From: Fragum whitleyi
Lineage: Eukaryota; Mollusca; Bivalvia; Cardiida; Cardiidae
Assembly: GCA_948146395.1 (NCBI GenBank)
Contig: OX411552.1
Coordinates: 48,495,058 to 48,559,057 of the forward strand
DNA: 64,000 bases
Direction of reading: 5' to 3'
In this document: positions 20,991 to 32,384 of the stretch, one piece after another
Numbering within the stretch: the first letter of the stretch is position 1
Layout: every line of letters begins with the position of its first letter
Position numbers and translations under genes: made by a program
Notes under the pieces: model-generated
The model's database searches: none
The model's input: only the letters and a program-made list of their open reading frames with translations
What the model was told of the DNA's origin: nothing

Positions 20991-22234
20991 TGCAGCAGAT
21001 AACTTATACCAAACATCATGTACAAAAAGTGACCTACCTGTTCCTGATGTAAAAATCATTCAATTGATTATATTGTGTCTAATTTTCACTTTTTTATAAG
21101 AGAAATTCAAAATTCTGTAAGTCCAATAGCTTAGGCAAAGCTAGAAGTCAAGTCAATCTGTTAACTAAAACGAAAATATTTGAAAAGATTTCTTTTCGTT
21201 GAGCAAATAGTAAAAAGTTAATCCCCAATTTTACACACAAATGTTGAAAAAGTCGGTTTTACACTGTAGGCTATTACCAGTATAATGCAAATGTAACAAA
21301 GGTTTGAGTAATTATATTTGTGATAGTCATCAACCCTTAAATTACACCTTGGTCACTACTTATTCTGCGTTATTATTCAACTGGTAGGGCATGGCTTAGC
21401 CGTGATGTAATTAGACTAGTTTACTTTTCAATAGTTTTCAATCTTTCAAAAAGTCATGTCAAATGTATAAATAACTGAATCATAAAACCCTTAGGATAAA
21501 TGTGTTGAGGGAAAATGAACACATTTCATCGTTTGGTTACCAAATCCTTGTTACTTCAGCTTTAGGGTTTAGTATAGCCAACCTTCGATATAAAGAGTGT
21601 CAACTGTCTATTAAACTGAATAATTATAAATGAAAGCTGATTTACCTTAACCTTAAATGCAATGAACCAATACTTAGGCTCCGCCCTGCCACATATGACA
21701 AAGCAACAACATTGGTCAAGTTGTTTGATTCGGCTAATCTAAAAGGTCTATTTGGACCTCATGTAAACCATTACCAGCCAAGCTACAGATAGTGGGGGTA
21801 TTCTATTTTTTAGAGGGGGGAGGAGGTCAAATTTTGATAATTTCAGCAAAACATGTACTTGCACAAATTCTATATTATGTGTAATAATTCGAAGTTCTCT
21901 TGACTAGATGATGAAAATGATTAACCGCAACTTAGGTTTTCATTGAAAAATTATGGTTCTAAACTGGCTTTACTCCCCTTATCTCTTGACAAGCTCCATT
22001 TGAATATCTGACCTTTACCTGTGACCTTGGCCTTCAAGCTATCCTAAATTTGTTTCAAAATGGCACATCTTCAAATAGGTCATGTACAAAACTCTGAACC
22101 TTGATATTTTGAAATCAATCCATAAATGAAGAAGCTATGATCTAGCAGAACTATAGATAGAGGGGTGTTTTATTTTTCAAATTCAAATATTTCAACACAA
22201 TTCCTATTGTTGGTACTCAATTAGTTTATACTAA
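20991..22234. other. No gene seen
   Basis: Unique AT-rich DNA. Weak words such as GGCTCCGCCCTGCCAC (21677) and ACCTTTACCTGTGACCTTGG (22011) recall core units of the Helitron-like families, so decayed copies are possible. Confidence 0.25.
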
Positions 22235-22465
22235 TTTATTTTAGTTCCATTGCGACGAAAGCTTAAGCTTATAGAATTGCTCTCGAACTCCCAGTCCTGT
22301 TGTTTTCACATCCCTGAGAGAGAGGCAGCTACCGCATTTTACAGCTGGGTAAACTGGGGGCTGGCTATTAAGTGTTTTGCCCATAAACACACCCCGGCGA
22401 CAGTGGGGCTTGAACCACAGGGCACAGGTCGAGCGCATTTATCACTAGGCCACTAAGGCAGTCGA
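22235..22465 (-). mobile_element. tRNA-derived SINE, second family, minus strand
   Basis: On the minus strand an A-box-like TTAGTGGCCTAGTGATAA (about 22441-22458) and B box GGTTCAAGCCCC (about 22407-22418) lie at tRNA-like spacing. They are followed by GGTGTGTTTATGGGCAAAAC, CCCAGTTTACCCAGCTG and GCGGTAGCTGCCT blocks. This body differs from the V-like SINEs elsewhere in the window. It is not a working tRNA gene: the acceptor stem is not closed and the body continues well past the tRNA part. Confidence 0.7.
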
Positions 22466-22700
22466 TTTGAAATATCTCATCCAGATGATTCAAATGAGTA
22501 CCAACAAATTAGGGTTTCATTAGAAAAATTAAGTCTTAAATGAAAGCAATTAATATATACAGTATTAATTAGAAATCACCAAATACAACAAGAGTATCAT
22601 CTCGGAATGTCTGACTCTTGGCTGCTAAGTGCTTGATAGTGGATACAGAATTTCCCCATGAAAATGGGAAATCATTCATACAACAAAGGGAATAAATAAA

Positions 22701-23135
22701 CAAGAGCACCACCTACGGGTGCCTATGCTAGGCTGTTGAGTGCTGGATGGTGGAAAATATCTAAGGCAAAAAAGGGGAATAACTCTCACATAATGCATCT
22801 ATTGTTATCCCTCTTGATAGTATGGTTGCTCTTTAGATGGTGAACATGTATGCCAAGTTTGTAGTGAATGCCTCAGGAGAACCAGAGATATCAAAAAATG
22901 TTTTTGCATGACTAGGAATACATCACGTTTTCTCTAAAAACGGCCGAGCTAAAAATTAAGCTAGGTAGAGTTACGGTTCTTGTGCATTGGACTATGTTAT
23001 CACAAGAGGAACTTGCCTGCCAAGTTTCATGTCAATCAGACATATGGTGACTGCTCTGAACAAAGAAGTAGACGCCACACGCCTGCAGGATACCTAGTGA
23101 AACCTAATACGTCCCATCTTTCAACAAGCATAATC
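22701..23135 (+). mobile_element. Family G/F short Helitron-like element
   Basis: The 5' end CAAGAGCACCACCTACGGGT has the GCACC/GGGTGC hairpin. The body matches family F units (GGTAGAGTTACGGTTCTTGT, CTGCCAAGTTTCATGTCAAT). The 3' part has AAGAAGTAGACGCCAC and AATACGTCCCATC near 23105, matching F's AATACGTCCCGTC at 49034, with the hairpin eroded. It looks like a single-unit, internally short relative of the F element at 43928-49063. Confidence 0.6.
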
Positions 23136-23479
23136 ATGATAAAAGTACTGAAAGTACTGAAAGCTAGCAAAGTATAGATATTTTAGTTATCTTCCTTTTA
23201 AAAGATTATCATGATACAAAATCAGGGTTAAATAAAGCAAGGAGTTAAAAAGCATACTTTCGAATGAGTTCTTATTTGGATATAGTTCATCCAAGTGACC
23301 GTACAAAGTAGTGTGCATAGTGAAAATTAGTCATTACTCTGCACACATGTGACATTCTTGAAAATCTACATTCCAACATTCCAATATCACTGCACAGCTG
23401 TGAGTGTGAAAAATTTCTCATAAATCCCGATTTTTCTTCCTTTTTTCTGTTCAAATGTTCTCATTTTCTAAATGATTCC

Positions 23480-23865
23480 CCTTTCTGACATACAAAGTAT
23501 TCTGGTCATTGTTTATCATGGGTGAGCCAAATTTTAATGTCCCTATGTTTGTATTTTCAGATGAACTTTGCTCTTTCAGAAAGTTTTTGTCATTTTGACT
23601 AACATACTAAATCATAAATGCGCTAAATGTATGGCCTTTAGAATGTAAACAAAGAAAGTGTCAACAGGTATCCTTTTCTCGTGTTTTCATACGGAATATT
23701 TCAAATTTTAATTCATATGGTTCATATTATTGACCTGACAAACATTACTATCCAATATTCATGAATTGTCGCCCCTATGATATAAACACTAAAGAGAGTT
23801 GAAGACGAATGACGTACGAGGGATATCTAATGATCACACAGCTCACCATAAACCAGGTTGCCCTT
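23480..23865 (+). mobile_element. Degraded family A fragment
   Basis: TGGCCTTTAGAATGTAAACA, CCTTTTCTCGTGTTTTCAT and TTGACCTGACAAACATTACT match the unit of the 15841-16977 element. The 3' part has GAAGACGAATGACGTACGAG, TAATGATCACACAGCTCACC and a ruined hairpin. The 5' end is not visible. Confidence 0.55.
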
Positions 23866-24141
23866 ACGAGCTTAAAGTATGAGGGCGTGAAACTGCAGAC
23901 ATAGGTATGCATCAATACGGGAGAACTACTTTTTATGGCGAAAGTATTCATTGATTTAGTGGTTAAGCTGCCAGAGGCAGTTGCACTCATTTGAACTTTG
24001 AAACTTCCTCAAAATTTTGTATGTTAACTAAAGCTAGCTAAAAAGCTGATGACCATGGCACCAAAGCTATAATTATATGATATAGTATGTAATATAGCCC
24101 ACCTAAGTATACAAATGCATGTTACTGAGAACATTTTAAGA

Positions 24142-24280
24142 CCTGCCCTGTGTTCAGGATGAAAACGTTAGTAAAGCGTTTTTGAAATGATATATCGTTT
24201 TGCTTGTATGTGCATGTGCAAAGCGGGGTATCATCTCAAAGCGCTATCAAAACGTTTTTACATCCTGAACACAGGGCAGT
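24142..24280. mobile_element. Palindromic MITE, family P4
   Basis: CTGCCCTGTGTTCAGGATG at the left matches, inverted, CATCCTGAACACAGGGCAG at the right, and complementarity continues inward (AAAACG/CGTTTT). It is almost a fold-back over 139 bases. Related copies: 24658-24790, 62531-62636, and a half at 28846-28875. Confidence 0.7.
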
Positions 24281-24657
24281 ATTTAAGAAAGAGCAAATAT
24301 ATCCTGGTTTGAAGATAGGAAAGATAAAAGAACTTTGTGGTAGCCCTTGAGATAGGGAGTTTATCATTCCGAACACTTCTTCACCTGCGGCCTTCTCAGT
24401 GCATTTTACAACTTTTTACCTTATATGGTTAAAATAAAGTTACAAAAATTCATATCAAAGTTCACTTATTCATGGGCAGTATTTGAAATAGAAATTTTGC
24501 AGTCAGCACACAAACCTAACCAAAAACTGAAAAGACAAAATTTAAAGAAATTTTACCTCGATGAACCATGACCCTGACATCTTTTCAGATGATCTTTACC
24601 TTGGTATCAGCTGAAGCATAATGATGAAATCTGTCACCATGTAACATATACAGATAC

Positions 24658-24790
24658 AGGCCCTACATGCAGGATGACAAAACTGCACAAACTATTTGCA
24701 AATTATACCATGCTTTGCATGTTTACTTGCATGCAAAGCAGCTATAATTTGCAAACAGTCTAAATTGTTTTTTCATCCTGTATGCAGGGC
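24658..24790. mobile_element. Palindromic MITE, family P4, diverged
   Basis: The ends GGCCCTACATGCAGGATGAC and TTTTCATCCTGTATGCAGGGC are inverted. Internal arms TTTGCAAATTATA and TATAATTTGCAAA and the paired CATGCTTTGCATG / CATGCAAAGCAG words give a long hairpin. The stem sequence differs from the neighbouring P4 copy while pairing is kept. Confidence 0.6.
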
Positions 24791-24830
24791 AATATTGTAT
24801 CTTGAAAAGAGGTGAAATAATTCATCTAGT

Positions 24831-25059
24831 TTAACCCTTTGCTGTTTAATCCCGGCTTTTTACGTGACTGTGATTTTATGATTGAGCAAACATTGTGAAA
24901 AAAGAAGAAATTGCTTCTGACAAGCAATTTCTCCTTTTCCCACACTATTTTCTACCCTACCGAATGGTTATTTTTCAAATTAAATCCACTTTAAATTTTC
25001 GTCTGCAAAACCTTTGAATTTGGACAGGTCCAAAATTTTGTAAAACAGGTAAGGGTTAA
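24831..25059 (-). mobile_element. TTAA-flanked MITE, family P2, reversed
   Basis: TTAACCCTTTGCTGTTTAAT at the left and AACAGGTAAGGGTTAA at the right. The interior is the reverse of the copies at 1131 and 20134 (AAATTGCTTCTGACAAGCAA; TTCGTCTGCAAAACCTTTGA). Confidence 0.75.
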
Positions 25060-26374
25060 AGTGCAACATTTTGCTGATAGAAAGACAGACTGATAGAGGG
25101 GGATGGGTGGGGTGGATGTGGGGGAGTGGATGGGATGGAGGAGGAGATGATGAACATTTTATAAATTCGAATGAGTTGCAGACTAATGGTTTTTGAGTTG
25201 CAATATATCAACAAGTTTAAGAAAACATATTGAGAAATAGAAAAATTGCCTGATACAAGTGTTGTTGGGTGTTTTTTTTTATGTTTTTCCATTGATTCCC
25301 TTTCTTTTTAGTGTAAATGTAGATTAATGCTGTAAAAGGATCATCCATCAAAAATATATAAATAACACTCAACCAATTTTCTCACGCCCATGGTATTTTT
25401 TCTCTAATCCAAAAATTGTGTTTGTAATCTGGTCACTCAATACTGTCAAACCATTGAAAAACATTTCCAAAACCAAATGAAACTTTTCAAGTTTACAATA
25501 TAGGTATAAGTTGGATGTTAAAAAACCAAAAGGCCTAAGAAGACCCACATGCTCCAATGGCTTTAAGATCTCAACTCCCAAAAAAGACAGCGGGTACAGC
25601 TGACTAGAGCTTCGGCGGTTCTGGTCATTTATTACACCTGCATACAATCATGTGGAACCGACACATCTTTTTTTTTTTTATGTAAAATAAGTTTTTAAGG
25701 CTAAATTATCATGTGCTTAAGGTTGAATTATCATGTGCGGGCTCCCTATGCTTACAATACATAAGTACAATCAAATCCATCCACCAGCCTTTAATTCAGA
25801 AAGACAAAACATTTGAAAACCTTTAAAATAGTACAAGTTGTCCATTTTGTATGTGAAAAATTAGTGCAAAGTTGCAAAAGCATCTTTTTTTTAATGTTCA
25901 CAGAAGTTTTTGTCCTTAAATATTACAATTGACTATCTAGAGAGTAACATACCCTTGCCACGACCTCCCACCTTTGATTAATGACTGAACCAAATTAGGT
26001 TTTATGGTCACTCAAGGGTGATTTATAGCCCCTTAAAGTTAACCTATTTAAGTCTTTCTTAACCCTTTTGATACTGTTCATGATATAGCATAATTATAAC
26101 TGCTGTTCACAAAGCTTTTGCTGACAGTAAAGACCAAGATCAGCCTGCGAGATTATTGTTAGATAAACTTGAGCCAGACTCCATGAAATCTTCCAAAAAT
26201 TGGCAAATTCAACAGGTATAGGTTTAAATTCATTATAAGTTTTTCTGAACATTCATATTGTTAATGGGGGGTCAAAACCTCATAACTACAGCTTGTATTC
26301 AAACCCATTAAAATATTGCAAGGGAATGAGAAAGGTAAAGTCATGCAAACAAGAACATCAATTGCAACAGATAT
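25060..26374. other. No gene seen
   Basis: Unique AT-rich DNA. A purine-rich stretch at 25095-25150 and poly(T) at 25271-25279 and 25670-25680 are the only visible features. Near 26069-26150, TTAACCCTTTTGATACTG and AAGATCAGCCTGCGAG hint at a decayed P1-type MITE. Confidence 0.3.
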
Positions 26375-26600
26375 AAGCCTGTGTGTGACATTTCCAACAA
26401 TTTGACATCTGTGTGAGGTACAAACATTCAGCAGCCCAGACATTTACCTCGTAATTGCTTAAGTGTCTACAGATACTTTAAGACCTTATCTATCTAAAAA
26501 TTGCAAAGTGATGATTCTGGTAAAACTCGTCCGATGCACAGACTGGCCAGAGTCTTTGCTTTGCACACATTTGAAATTGTTGGAAATGACACACACAGGG
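26375..26600 (+). mobile_element. MITE family P3, second copy
   Basis: AAGCCTGTGTGTGACATTTC and GAAATGACACACACAGG are the ends. The interior has the inverted pair TGCACAGACTGGCCAGAGTC and CTTTGCTTTGCACACATTT, shared with 41269-41506. Confidence 0.7.
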
Positions 26601-27050
26601 TAATATATATAATTATGTGAACTAAGTTTAAACAAGCAGAAACAAGTTCTTAAACTTTGGTAAATCTCTCTAGATTCTTCAAGGAAAATTTTCCAGTACT
26701 TATGCCGATTAAGTGACAATATGAGTACTGATTTCTGTCCTAGGAATATATTATAAGTGACATTTTTAGACTGCGTGCATCAAATAACAATAATAGATCT
26801 ATATTACCAAATAGATATCAATTAAGACAAGTATATGAAGACATTTTGTTATCAGTGCTTTTTCATGCTGTGGTTACAAGGTTTTGATCACTCATTATCA
26901 ATGTAATATTTCCTAAAAACTTTTATCAAAAGAGGGATATTAATTGCTCAGTCTTAAATTATCTTTTAATTACTGGTAATGAAGAGTGTTTTGTCGGACT
27001 TGAACCATTGTCATAGATTTGCACATCAGTCCTGCCTTCTACAAACTGAC

Positions 27051-27320
27051 AGCTGCCGTTATAGCGCAGTTAGTAGCCAGTGGGACTACAATTAAAAAGG
27101 GTCCCGGAATAGATTCTCAACAGCAACTCTCTTCCGATTAGTCTTCCATCAATGGGTTGATAGTCGTAGGCCAACAGTATGTGGGATATCAGAAAGGATT
27201 TTTTTATTAGTACTGGTGTGAAAAATACCAGGAACCCATTGTTAGGTGCTTAAGCTGCTGTGATAAAACTGAATGAATGTTGAAAGTAGCTTAAAGCCCA
27301 ATTCCATCAAACAAAGCAAA
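27051..27320 (+). mobile_element. tRNA-derived SINE, V-SINE-like, old copy
   Basis: The tRNA-like head begins GCTGCCGTTATAGCGCAGTT (box A TAGCGCAGTTAGTAGC), with a decayed box B (GGAATAGATTCTC). Then ATCAATGGGTTGATAGTCGT, TACCAGGAACCCATTGTTAG, GTGCTTAAGCTGCTGTGATA and TGAAAGTAGCTTAAAGCC match 30500-30771 in order. It is one of the few full-length copies in the window. Confidence 0.75.
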
Positions 27321-27453
27321 TCATGGCTACTAACTGATCAAATTGATTAATCATTCAATAAATATTTAGAGTCTGTTTTTTACCCAAACTAATTATTTCA
27401 ACGAAAAATACTTTTTCAAATCAGCTCTCGACTGTTCAAGCATAGCTAGTGCG

Positions 27454-28093
27454 TTATAACCCTTATCCTGCTAAATTTGAATGTTGTTTCAAACACATGT
27501 TCTAGGGACATTTCAACCAGTCTTGCCCACAGGGCATTTTAGTGTTTTATTATTAACATACACATATATACATGTAAAATAAAAAAGAGAGCTAAAAATG
27601 CCCTGTGGTCTGGCCCAAGTGTTTCTAGTTAGGATTACATAGAAAGCAGGAAGTGTATGAAAGGATCACTTTGCATGTCTCTGCAGGCTGATCTTAGTCT
27701 ATACAGTCTGCCAAAGTTTTGTGTACAGCTGTAAAATATTTTCTGAAGTTTAGGGGAAAGGTGGCAGGTCCTTTCTGAAGGGGAAAAATTCCTTAAGAGG
27801 AGAATTTTCATAACAACTGAAATCCATCAAAAGTGATAATTTTTGTGTCTGTAAATGTGTGTTTCAACAATGACCAATAAAGGCAAATATGAAGTTCATT
27901 CACAAATGATTATTTTGCGCTTATACATGAGAGAAATCTTTTCCCATGAAAATAACCTTTTGGACAGGGAAATTGTTTCACTGAATTAGGCAGGGGAAAA
28001 AAGTATATGTTTATAGGAGGTGAATCAGGCCTATTTTGGTCCTAAAAACAGCATAAAAAAGGCCTGGAACAGCATAAGAGGATAAGAATTTAA
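27454..28093 (+). mobile_element. Possible longer relative of MITE family P1
   Basis: TTATAACCCTTATCCTGCT at the left and AGCATAAGAGGATAAG..TTTAA at the right are weakly inverted. The internal GCAGGCTGATCTTAGTCTAT and ACAGTCTGCCAAAG blocks are those of P1 elements. Length ~640 bp with no coding. Ends are uncertain. Confidence 0.35.
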
Positions 28094-28240
28094 ACTCAAC
28101 GAAACCAAATTGACATCCTGTTGCAGTTGAGGTTAAAACATGGTTTTAAGGGAAGCAGGTTTTTCCACATCTGAGTGAGACGCAAAAGTAAGTAGCCATG
28201 ACCCCCAAAACTTTGTCATGCAAGTCCCAAATAATCCCTG

Positions 28241-28309
28241 GGGCTCAACTTCAGAAATGAATTGAAGACTGCTTGAAACAGTCTTCAATTCTTTCCTAAA
28301 GTTGAGCCC
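28241..28309. repeat. Palindromic hairpin element, family P6
   Basis: GGGCTCAACTTCAG and AATTGAAGACTG pair with CAGTCTTCAATT and AGTTGAGCCC around CTTGAAA. A second copy is at 41761-41826. Confidence 0.6.
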
Positions 28310-28898
28310 AAAATATTGATATACCGGTACCTCTATTAATTTCTTTATCTTAACCTATGCAGGGAATGTCCGAGTCTAAATCTACAAAATACAATATAAT
28401 AGCATAAAAGAAATAGTCCGTACCTAAAGCAGGGAACCTCAAACTTTAAGAAAGGACCCCTAAGAACCAAATGATCGAGTCCCTTTGGACCCCATTTACA
28501 GGTACGGTCTGCCAGGTGTGTAAACTTAAAGTATAGCAGACGCTTTATCCACAAATTTAAATCTTATTGTGCCAAGACAATCAAACAGCTGAGTGATTAT
28601 GAATGAAAGAAAATTCTAATTGCCTACCTGTTTTCCCGTTAATTAGGCCCAATTAAGCACAAAAATGAGCACGACGTTGGCCGCGTACAAGCAAATTAAC
28701 GACTGGTTAATAAAGGTGTTGTGTAAAGATTCTGTTAGATATTGCGGTTGACATGAGAGATCAATAAAATCGTAAAATTTACCAATGTTTACCCTTAATC
28801 GCTTTCCCGTCATTTTACGATGCAGACGAACTTCCAGGGCTACGTCCTGCCCTGTGTTCAGAGTGTAAAAGCGTTTCGCCGTAAGGGTTATCTAAAAT

Positions 28899-30020
28899 TT
28901 TTATACGCCTGAAGGGTCGTATAATGTTATGACCTCGGTCGTCCGTCCGTCTGTCCGTCCGTTAGCAATTTTGTGTGTGCGCAACTCCTCCTAAACTATC
29001 AATGGGAATGAGCTGAAACTTGGCACAATTACTCCCTATGATATTTAGTTGTGCATAAGACCTTTGAAATTCAAATCGCTCCAGTCATTCCTGAGAAATC
29101 TTAAATGATCTGTCCTTGAATATAACCAAAATCACTGTTTTTTGTGTGCGCAACTCCTCCTTAACTACCAATGGGAATGAGCTGAAACTAGACACAATTA
29201 CTCCCTATGATGTATAGTTGTGCATAAGACCTTTGAAATTCAAATTGCTCCAGTCATTCCTGAGAAATCTTGATTTATCTGCCCTTGAATATAACCAAAA
29301 TCACTGTTTTTTTGTGTGCCCAACTCCTCCTTAACTATCAATGGGAATGAGCTGAAACTAGACACAATTACTCCCTATGATGTATAGTTGTGCATAAGAC
29401 CTTTGAAATTCAAATTGCTCCAGTCATTCCTGAGAAATCTTGATTTATCTGCCCTTGAAATGAACGAAAATCACTGTATTTTGTTTGCAACTCCTCTTAA
29501 CTATGAATTGAAATGAGCTGAAACTAGACACAATTACTCTCTATGATGTCTAGTTTTGCATAAGACTTTCAAATTTAAAAAGCTCCAGTCATTCTTGAGT
29601 TATCTTGGATTATCTGCCCTTGAGTTGATGAAAAACAAAATTTCTTGTCAGCTCATTTTCTCCTACATTTCGGATAGGAATGAAAGGAAACTTGCCATAA
29701 TGACTCTGGAGGTTGTCTATTTGTGCTTAGGACTAAATATATTTTCATATTTAAAGTAGTTCCTGATTTATCTGCCCTTTACTTCACAAAACAGTTTAAA
29801 TTTACAGATTTTTTTTGCGCGTGTGTGTGCATAACTCCTACAAATTTAATTGGATTGAAATGAATCTTGCCATAATATAACCCTGATGTATGGTTAAGCA
29901 TAAGACTGCAAATTTTAATTGATCACTTACAGAAAGAATTTTTCCAATAGTTCACTTTTTGGACCATTTTTGCACACATCTAAGAAGAAATCTAAGGGAA
30001 TATACCCTGATAATCATACA
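28899..30020 (-). mobile_element. Family E Helitron-like element, minus strand
   Basis: Read on the minus strand, the 3' end is at the left: a GGACGGACAGACGGACGGAC tract (complement of 28941-28965) followed by a hairpin TATACGACC..GGCGTATA at 28899-28921 with TTC in its loop. This resembles family F's 3' hairpin. The core on the plus strand is ~160-bp units (GTGTGCGCAACTCCTCCTTA, CAATGGGAATGAGCTGAAAC, GACACAATTACTCCCTATGA, TGAGAAATCTTGATTTATCT), about five to six with decay to the right. The 5' end, near 30020, is not clear. Confidence 0.65.
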
Positions 30021-30215
30021 TGTGAATTCTAACAAGTAGTTTAAGATTAGAAGATTTATTTTTTATACGTGTCTTTCCCCATTTTTCCCCATTTTTTTTT
30101 GTGACTTGACAGCCGATTATGCCCATAGCCACCATGTTTATCACTGTGCCGATTGCACGTTCCAAGGATCATGCCTTTGCAAATTAGTTGAAATCTTCCC
30201 CTAGTTTCTGTAGAA

Positions 30216-30437
30216 CAAGAGGACCATAATGGTCCTTTTTTGCCCACATTTGTCTCTTTGTCTATTTGCAAAATCAATGACTATCAGAGGCCGTTTATTC
30301 ATCATAAGTCATTATTGTAGTTTTATGAATAATCCATGGGTAAGACATTTGGATTGTGCTTCATCCTTGTGACTGGACAAAGTTTCTGACCAGGTTTCAT
30401 AAAGACTGGGTCATATTTGTGGCCTCTTAAGTGTAAA
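30216..30437 (+). mobile_element. Family A 5' end and one core unit, interrupted
   Basis: CAAGAGGACCATAATGGTCC at 30216 is a complete 5' hairpin end. Bases 30290-30437 are one unit of the 15841-16977 type (CATCCTTGTGACTGGACAAA, TTGTGGCCTCTTAAGTGTAA). A related unit (GGATCCTTTCCATTTTCAAA) reappears at 34433-34475, so the intervening 4 kb may be inserts into one older element. Confidence 0.55.
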
Positions 30438-30490
30438 CAAGAGGGCCATTGGCCCTTAAGCACTCACCCGAGACATATAGGCGACAAACG
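30438..30490 (+). mobile_element. Family A 5' end, solitary
   Basis: CAAGAGGGCCATTGGCCCTT (hairpin GGGCCA/TGGCCC with a two-base loop) and then AGCACTCACCCGAG. It starts exactly at the AAACAAG word of the preceding core unit. It is followed directly by a SINE, and no matching 3' end can be assigned with confidence. Confidence 0.6.
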
Positions 30491-30499
30491 TAGCAAAGT

Positions 30500-30771
30500 G
30501 TACAGTTGGCAGTTGGTAGCGTGTCTGACTGTCAATCTAGAGGTCCCGGGTTCGATCCCCGACAGCGGCACTCATTCTTTCCGACTATTTGTCTCTCACC
30601 AATGGGTTGATAATCGTAGACCTTTGTGAGATAGCAGCTGGAGGCTAGGAGAGGATGTGGTGGCTGTACTGGTGAGAGAAATGCCAGGAAACCATTGTTA
30701 GGTGCTCCAGCTGCCGCGATATAATTGAAAAAATGTTGAAAGTGGCGTAAAACTCCATTCAATCAATCAAA
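30500..30771 (+). mobile_element. tRNA-derived SINE, V-SINE-like, best-preserved copy
   Basis: The tRNA-like head has box A (TTGGCAGTTGGTAGCG, about 30515) and a perfect box B GGTTCGATCCC (30549-30559). The body: TCACCAATGGGTTGATAATC, GGAGGCTAGGAGAGGATGTG, GAGAAATGCCAGGAAACC, GTTAGGTGCTCCAGCTGCCG and TGAAAGTGGCGTAAAACTCC. The tail is ATTCAATCAATCAAAC. Related copies: 345-575, 27051-27320, 42660-42850 and 63890-64000, plus a tail inside the DIRS element. Confidence 0.8.
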
Positions 30772-30860
30772 CTGCTTATTTGAAATTCATGACTGGCTTA
30801 TCAAAAGTCCAAGATATCAAGAAGACAACCATACTGATTACATTTCATGACATTTGATAA

Positions 30861-32384
30861 CTAGAGGCGCTTGAACGCCTGATTCTCTCCATAGGCCTGA
30901 ATATCCTGATAATGATTATTAGAAGATGATAAGGCTGTATAAAAATAAGGATCATTCCAGTGAAATTTGTTTGAAATCTAAAAATAAAAAAATTGATACT
31001 AACAGAATGTTACTGCATAATATACTGGTATTTTGTCCACAAAATGTTGATTGTAGATCTTTCCGTTTTTCATTAAATACCACTACAAGGGTGTTACTTC
31101 ACAATAATTGTCAGTCACCAAAACAAAATCCTATCTAATGATAATAAGAAGTAAAATATTAAATCCATTATTTTTATTCTGCCCAATGCCTTAGAGTGCA
31201 GTCAACTGAGCTTTTTCTTCCCCACTCTGAACCTCAGTAGGCCACTATACACCACTTGACCTCTTTGAGCAGTCACCCTTCATTCAACTTAACTGACCAA
31301 TTCTCAGGGGGTATCTCGGGCTCCCTATTTCACCTAATGTTTCTACACATTTGGATTCTAACAAAGCTTATGTTCCATTTAACCTACAATCTTTACAACC
31401 ATTTAAATGAGTCTAAAAAAAATCATCATTTAGGTGATACCAAAAGGGTGGTCAAATATTCACTTTATATGTTGAAATGTCCTCTGCCAATAAAGAGCAT
31501 GCTGATCATCTAATCAAATATTTTTTGCAGCCTGATACAACTTCACAGAAATAAAATTCCTATGATATTTGGTTGAAACCCATCTGTTTGAACTTTGAAA
31601 AAAGTTTGTTTTACCCCATATTGGGTATTACACCATATAACATATCAAAAGAAATGACCTCTGACAATAAAATACATATTTTGCATCTGATCACAATAAT
31701 TTTTTGCAGAAAGATAAAGTATCACTAAAGAATCATTCCAGTGAAATTCGGTCGATATCCATCAGTTAGATTCTGAGAAAATGATTTTCAAAGTTTTCAC
31801 TATATAACATATAGAGAAATGACCTCCGCCCATTAAACACTTATTTTTCATCTGATCACAATATATATTTACAGACTTGTAACGGATCATAAAAGAATCA
31901 TTCAAATGAAATTTGGTTGTTATCCATTTGTTGGGTTCTGAGAAAATTATTTTCAAAGTTTCCACTATATAACATAATAGAGAAATGACCTCCGCCCATA
32001 AAATACATATTTTTGATCTGATCACAATAATTTTTGGTAGTCTGATAAAGGGTCACTCAAGGATCATTCCAGTGAAATTTGGTTCATATCCATCAATTAC
32101 ATTCTGAGAAATTAATTTTCAAAGTTTCCACTATATAACATATAAAGAAATGACCTCCGCCCATAAAATACATACTTTCCATCCCATCAAAATAATTTTT
32201 GGTAGACTGATAAAGGGTCACTCAAGGATCATTCATGTAAAATTTTATTGGTATCCATCCTGTGAAAATTAATTGAAATCCATCCAATACTTTAGGAGAA
32301 GATTTTTAAAGTAAAAGTTTGCGGACGGACGAAGGACACCATGCCATGACAATAGCCCGCTGGCCTTTGGGCCAGTGGAGCTAA
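30861..32384 (+). mobile_element. Family D Helitron-like element, copy 1
   Basis: The 5' end CTAGAGGCGCTTGAACGCCT has a GGCG/CGCC hairpin. The core is ~165-bp units (ATATAACATATAGAGAAATG, ACCTCCGCCCATAAAATACA, TTTTTCATCTGATCACAATA, AGGATCATTCCAGTGAAATT). The 3' end has a GCGGACGGACGAAGGACACC tract, CCATGACAATAGCCCG, hairpin CTGGCC..GGCCAG and GTGGAGCTAA at 32384. Family B's 3' end is almost identical, so D and B share a 3' module with different 5' ends and cores. Confidence 0.75.

Noticed and set aside
22400..22460. tRNA gene on the minus strand, and similarly 30500-30575
   Set aside because: A and B boxes are present, but the acceptor stem does not close and both continue into SINE bodies found elsewhere in the window.
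28899..30020. Family E read as a plus-strand element with a 5' hairpin
   Set aside because: The GGACG-rich tract always precedes the 3' hairpin in other families; here its complement follows the hairpin on the plus strand, so the element is on the minus strand.
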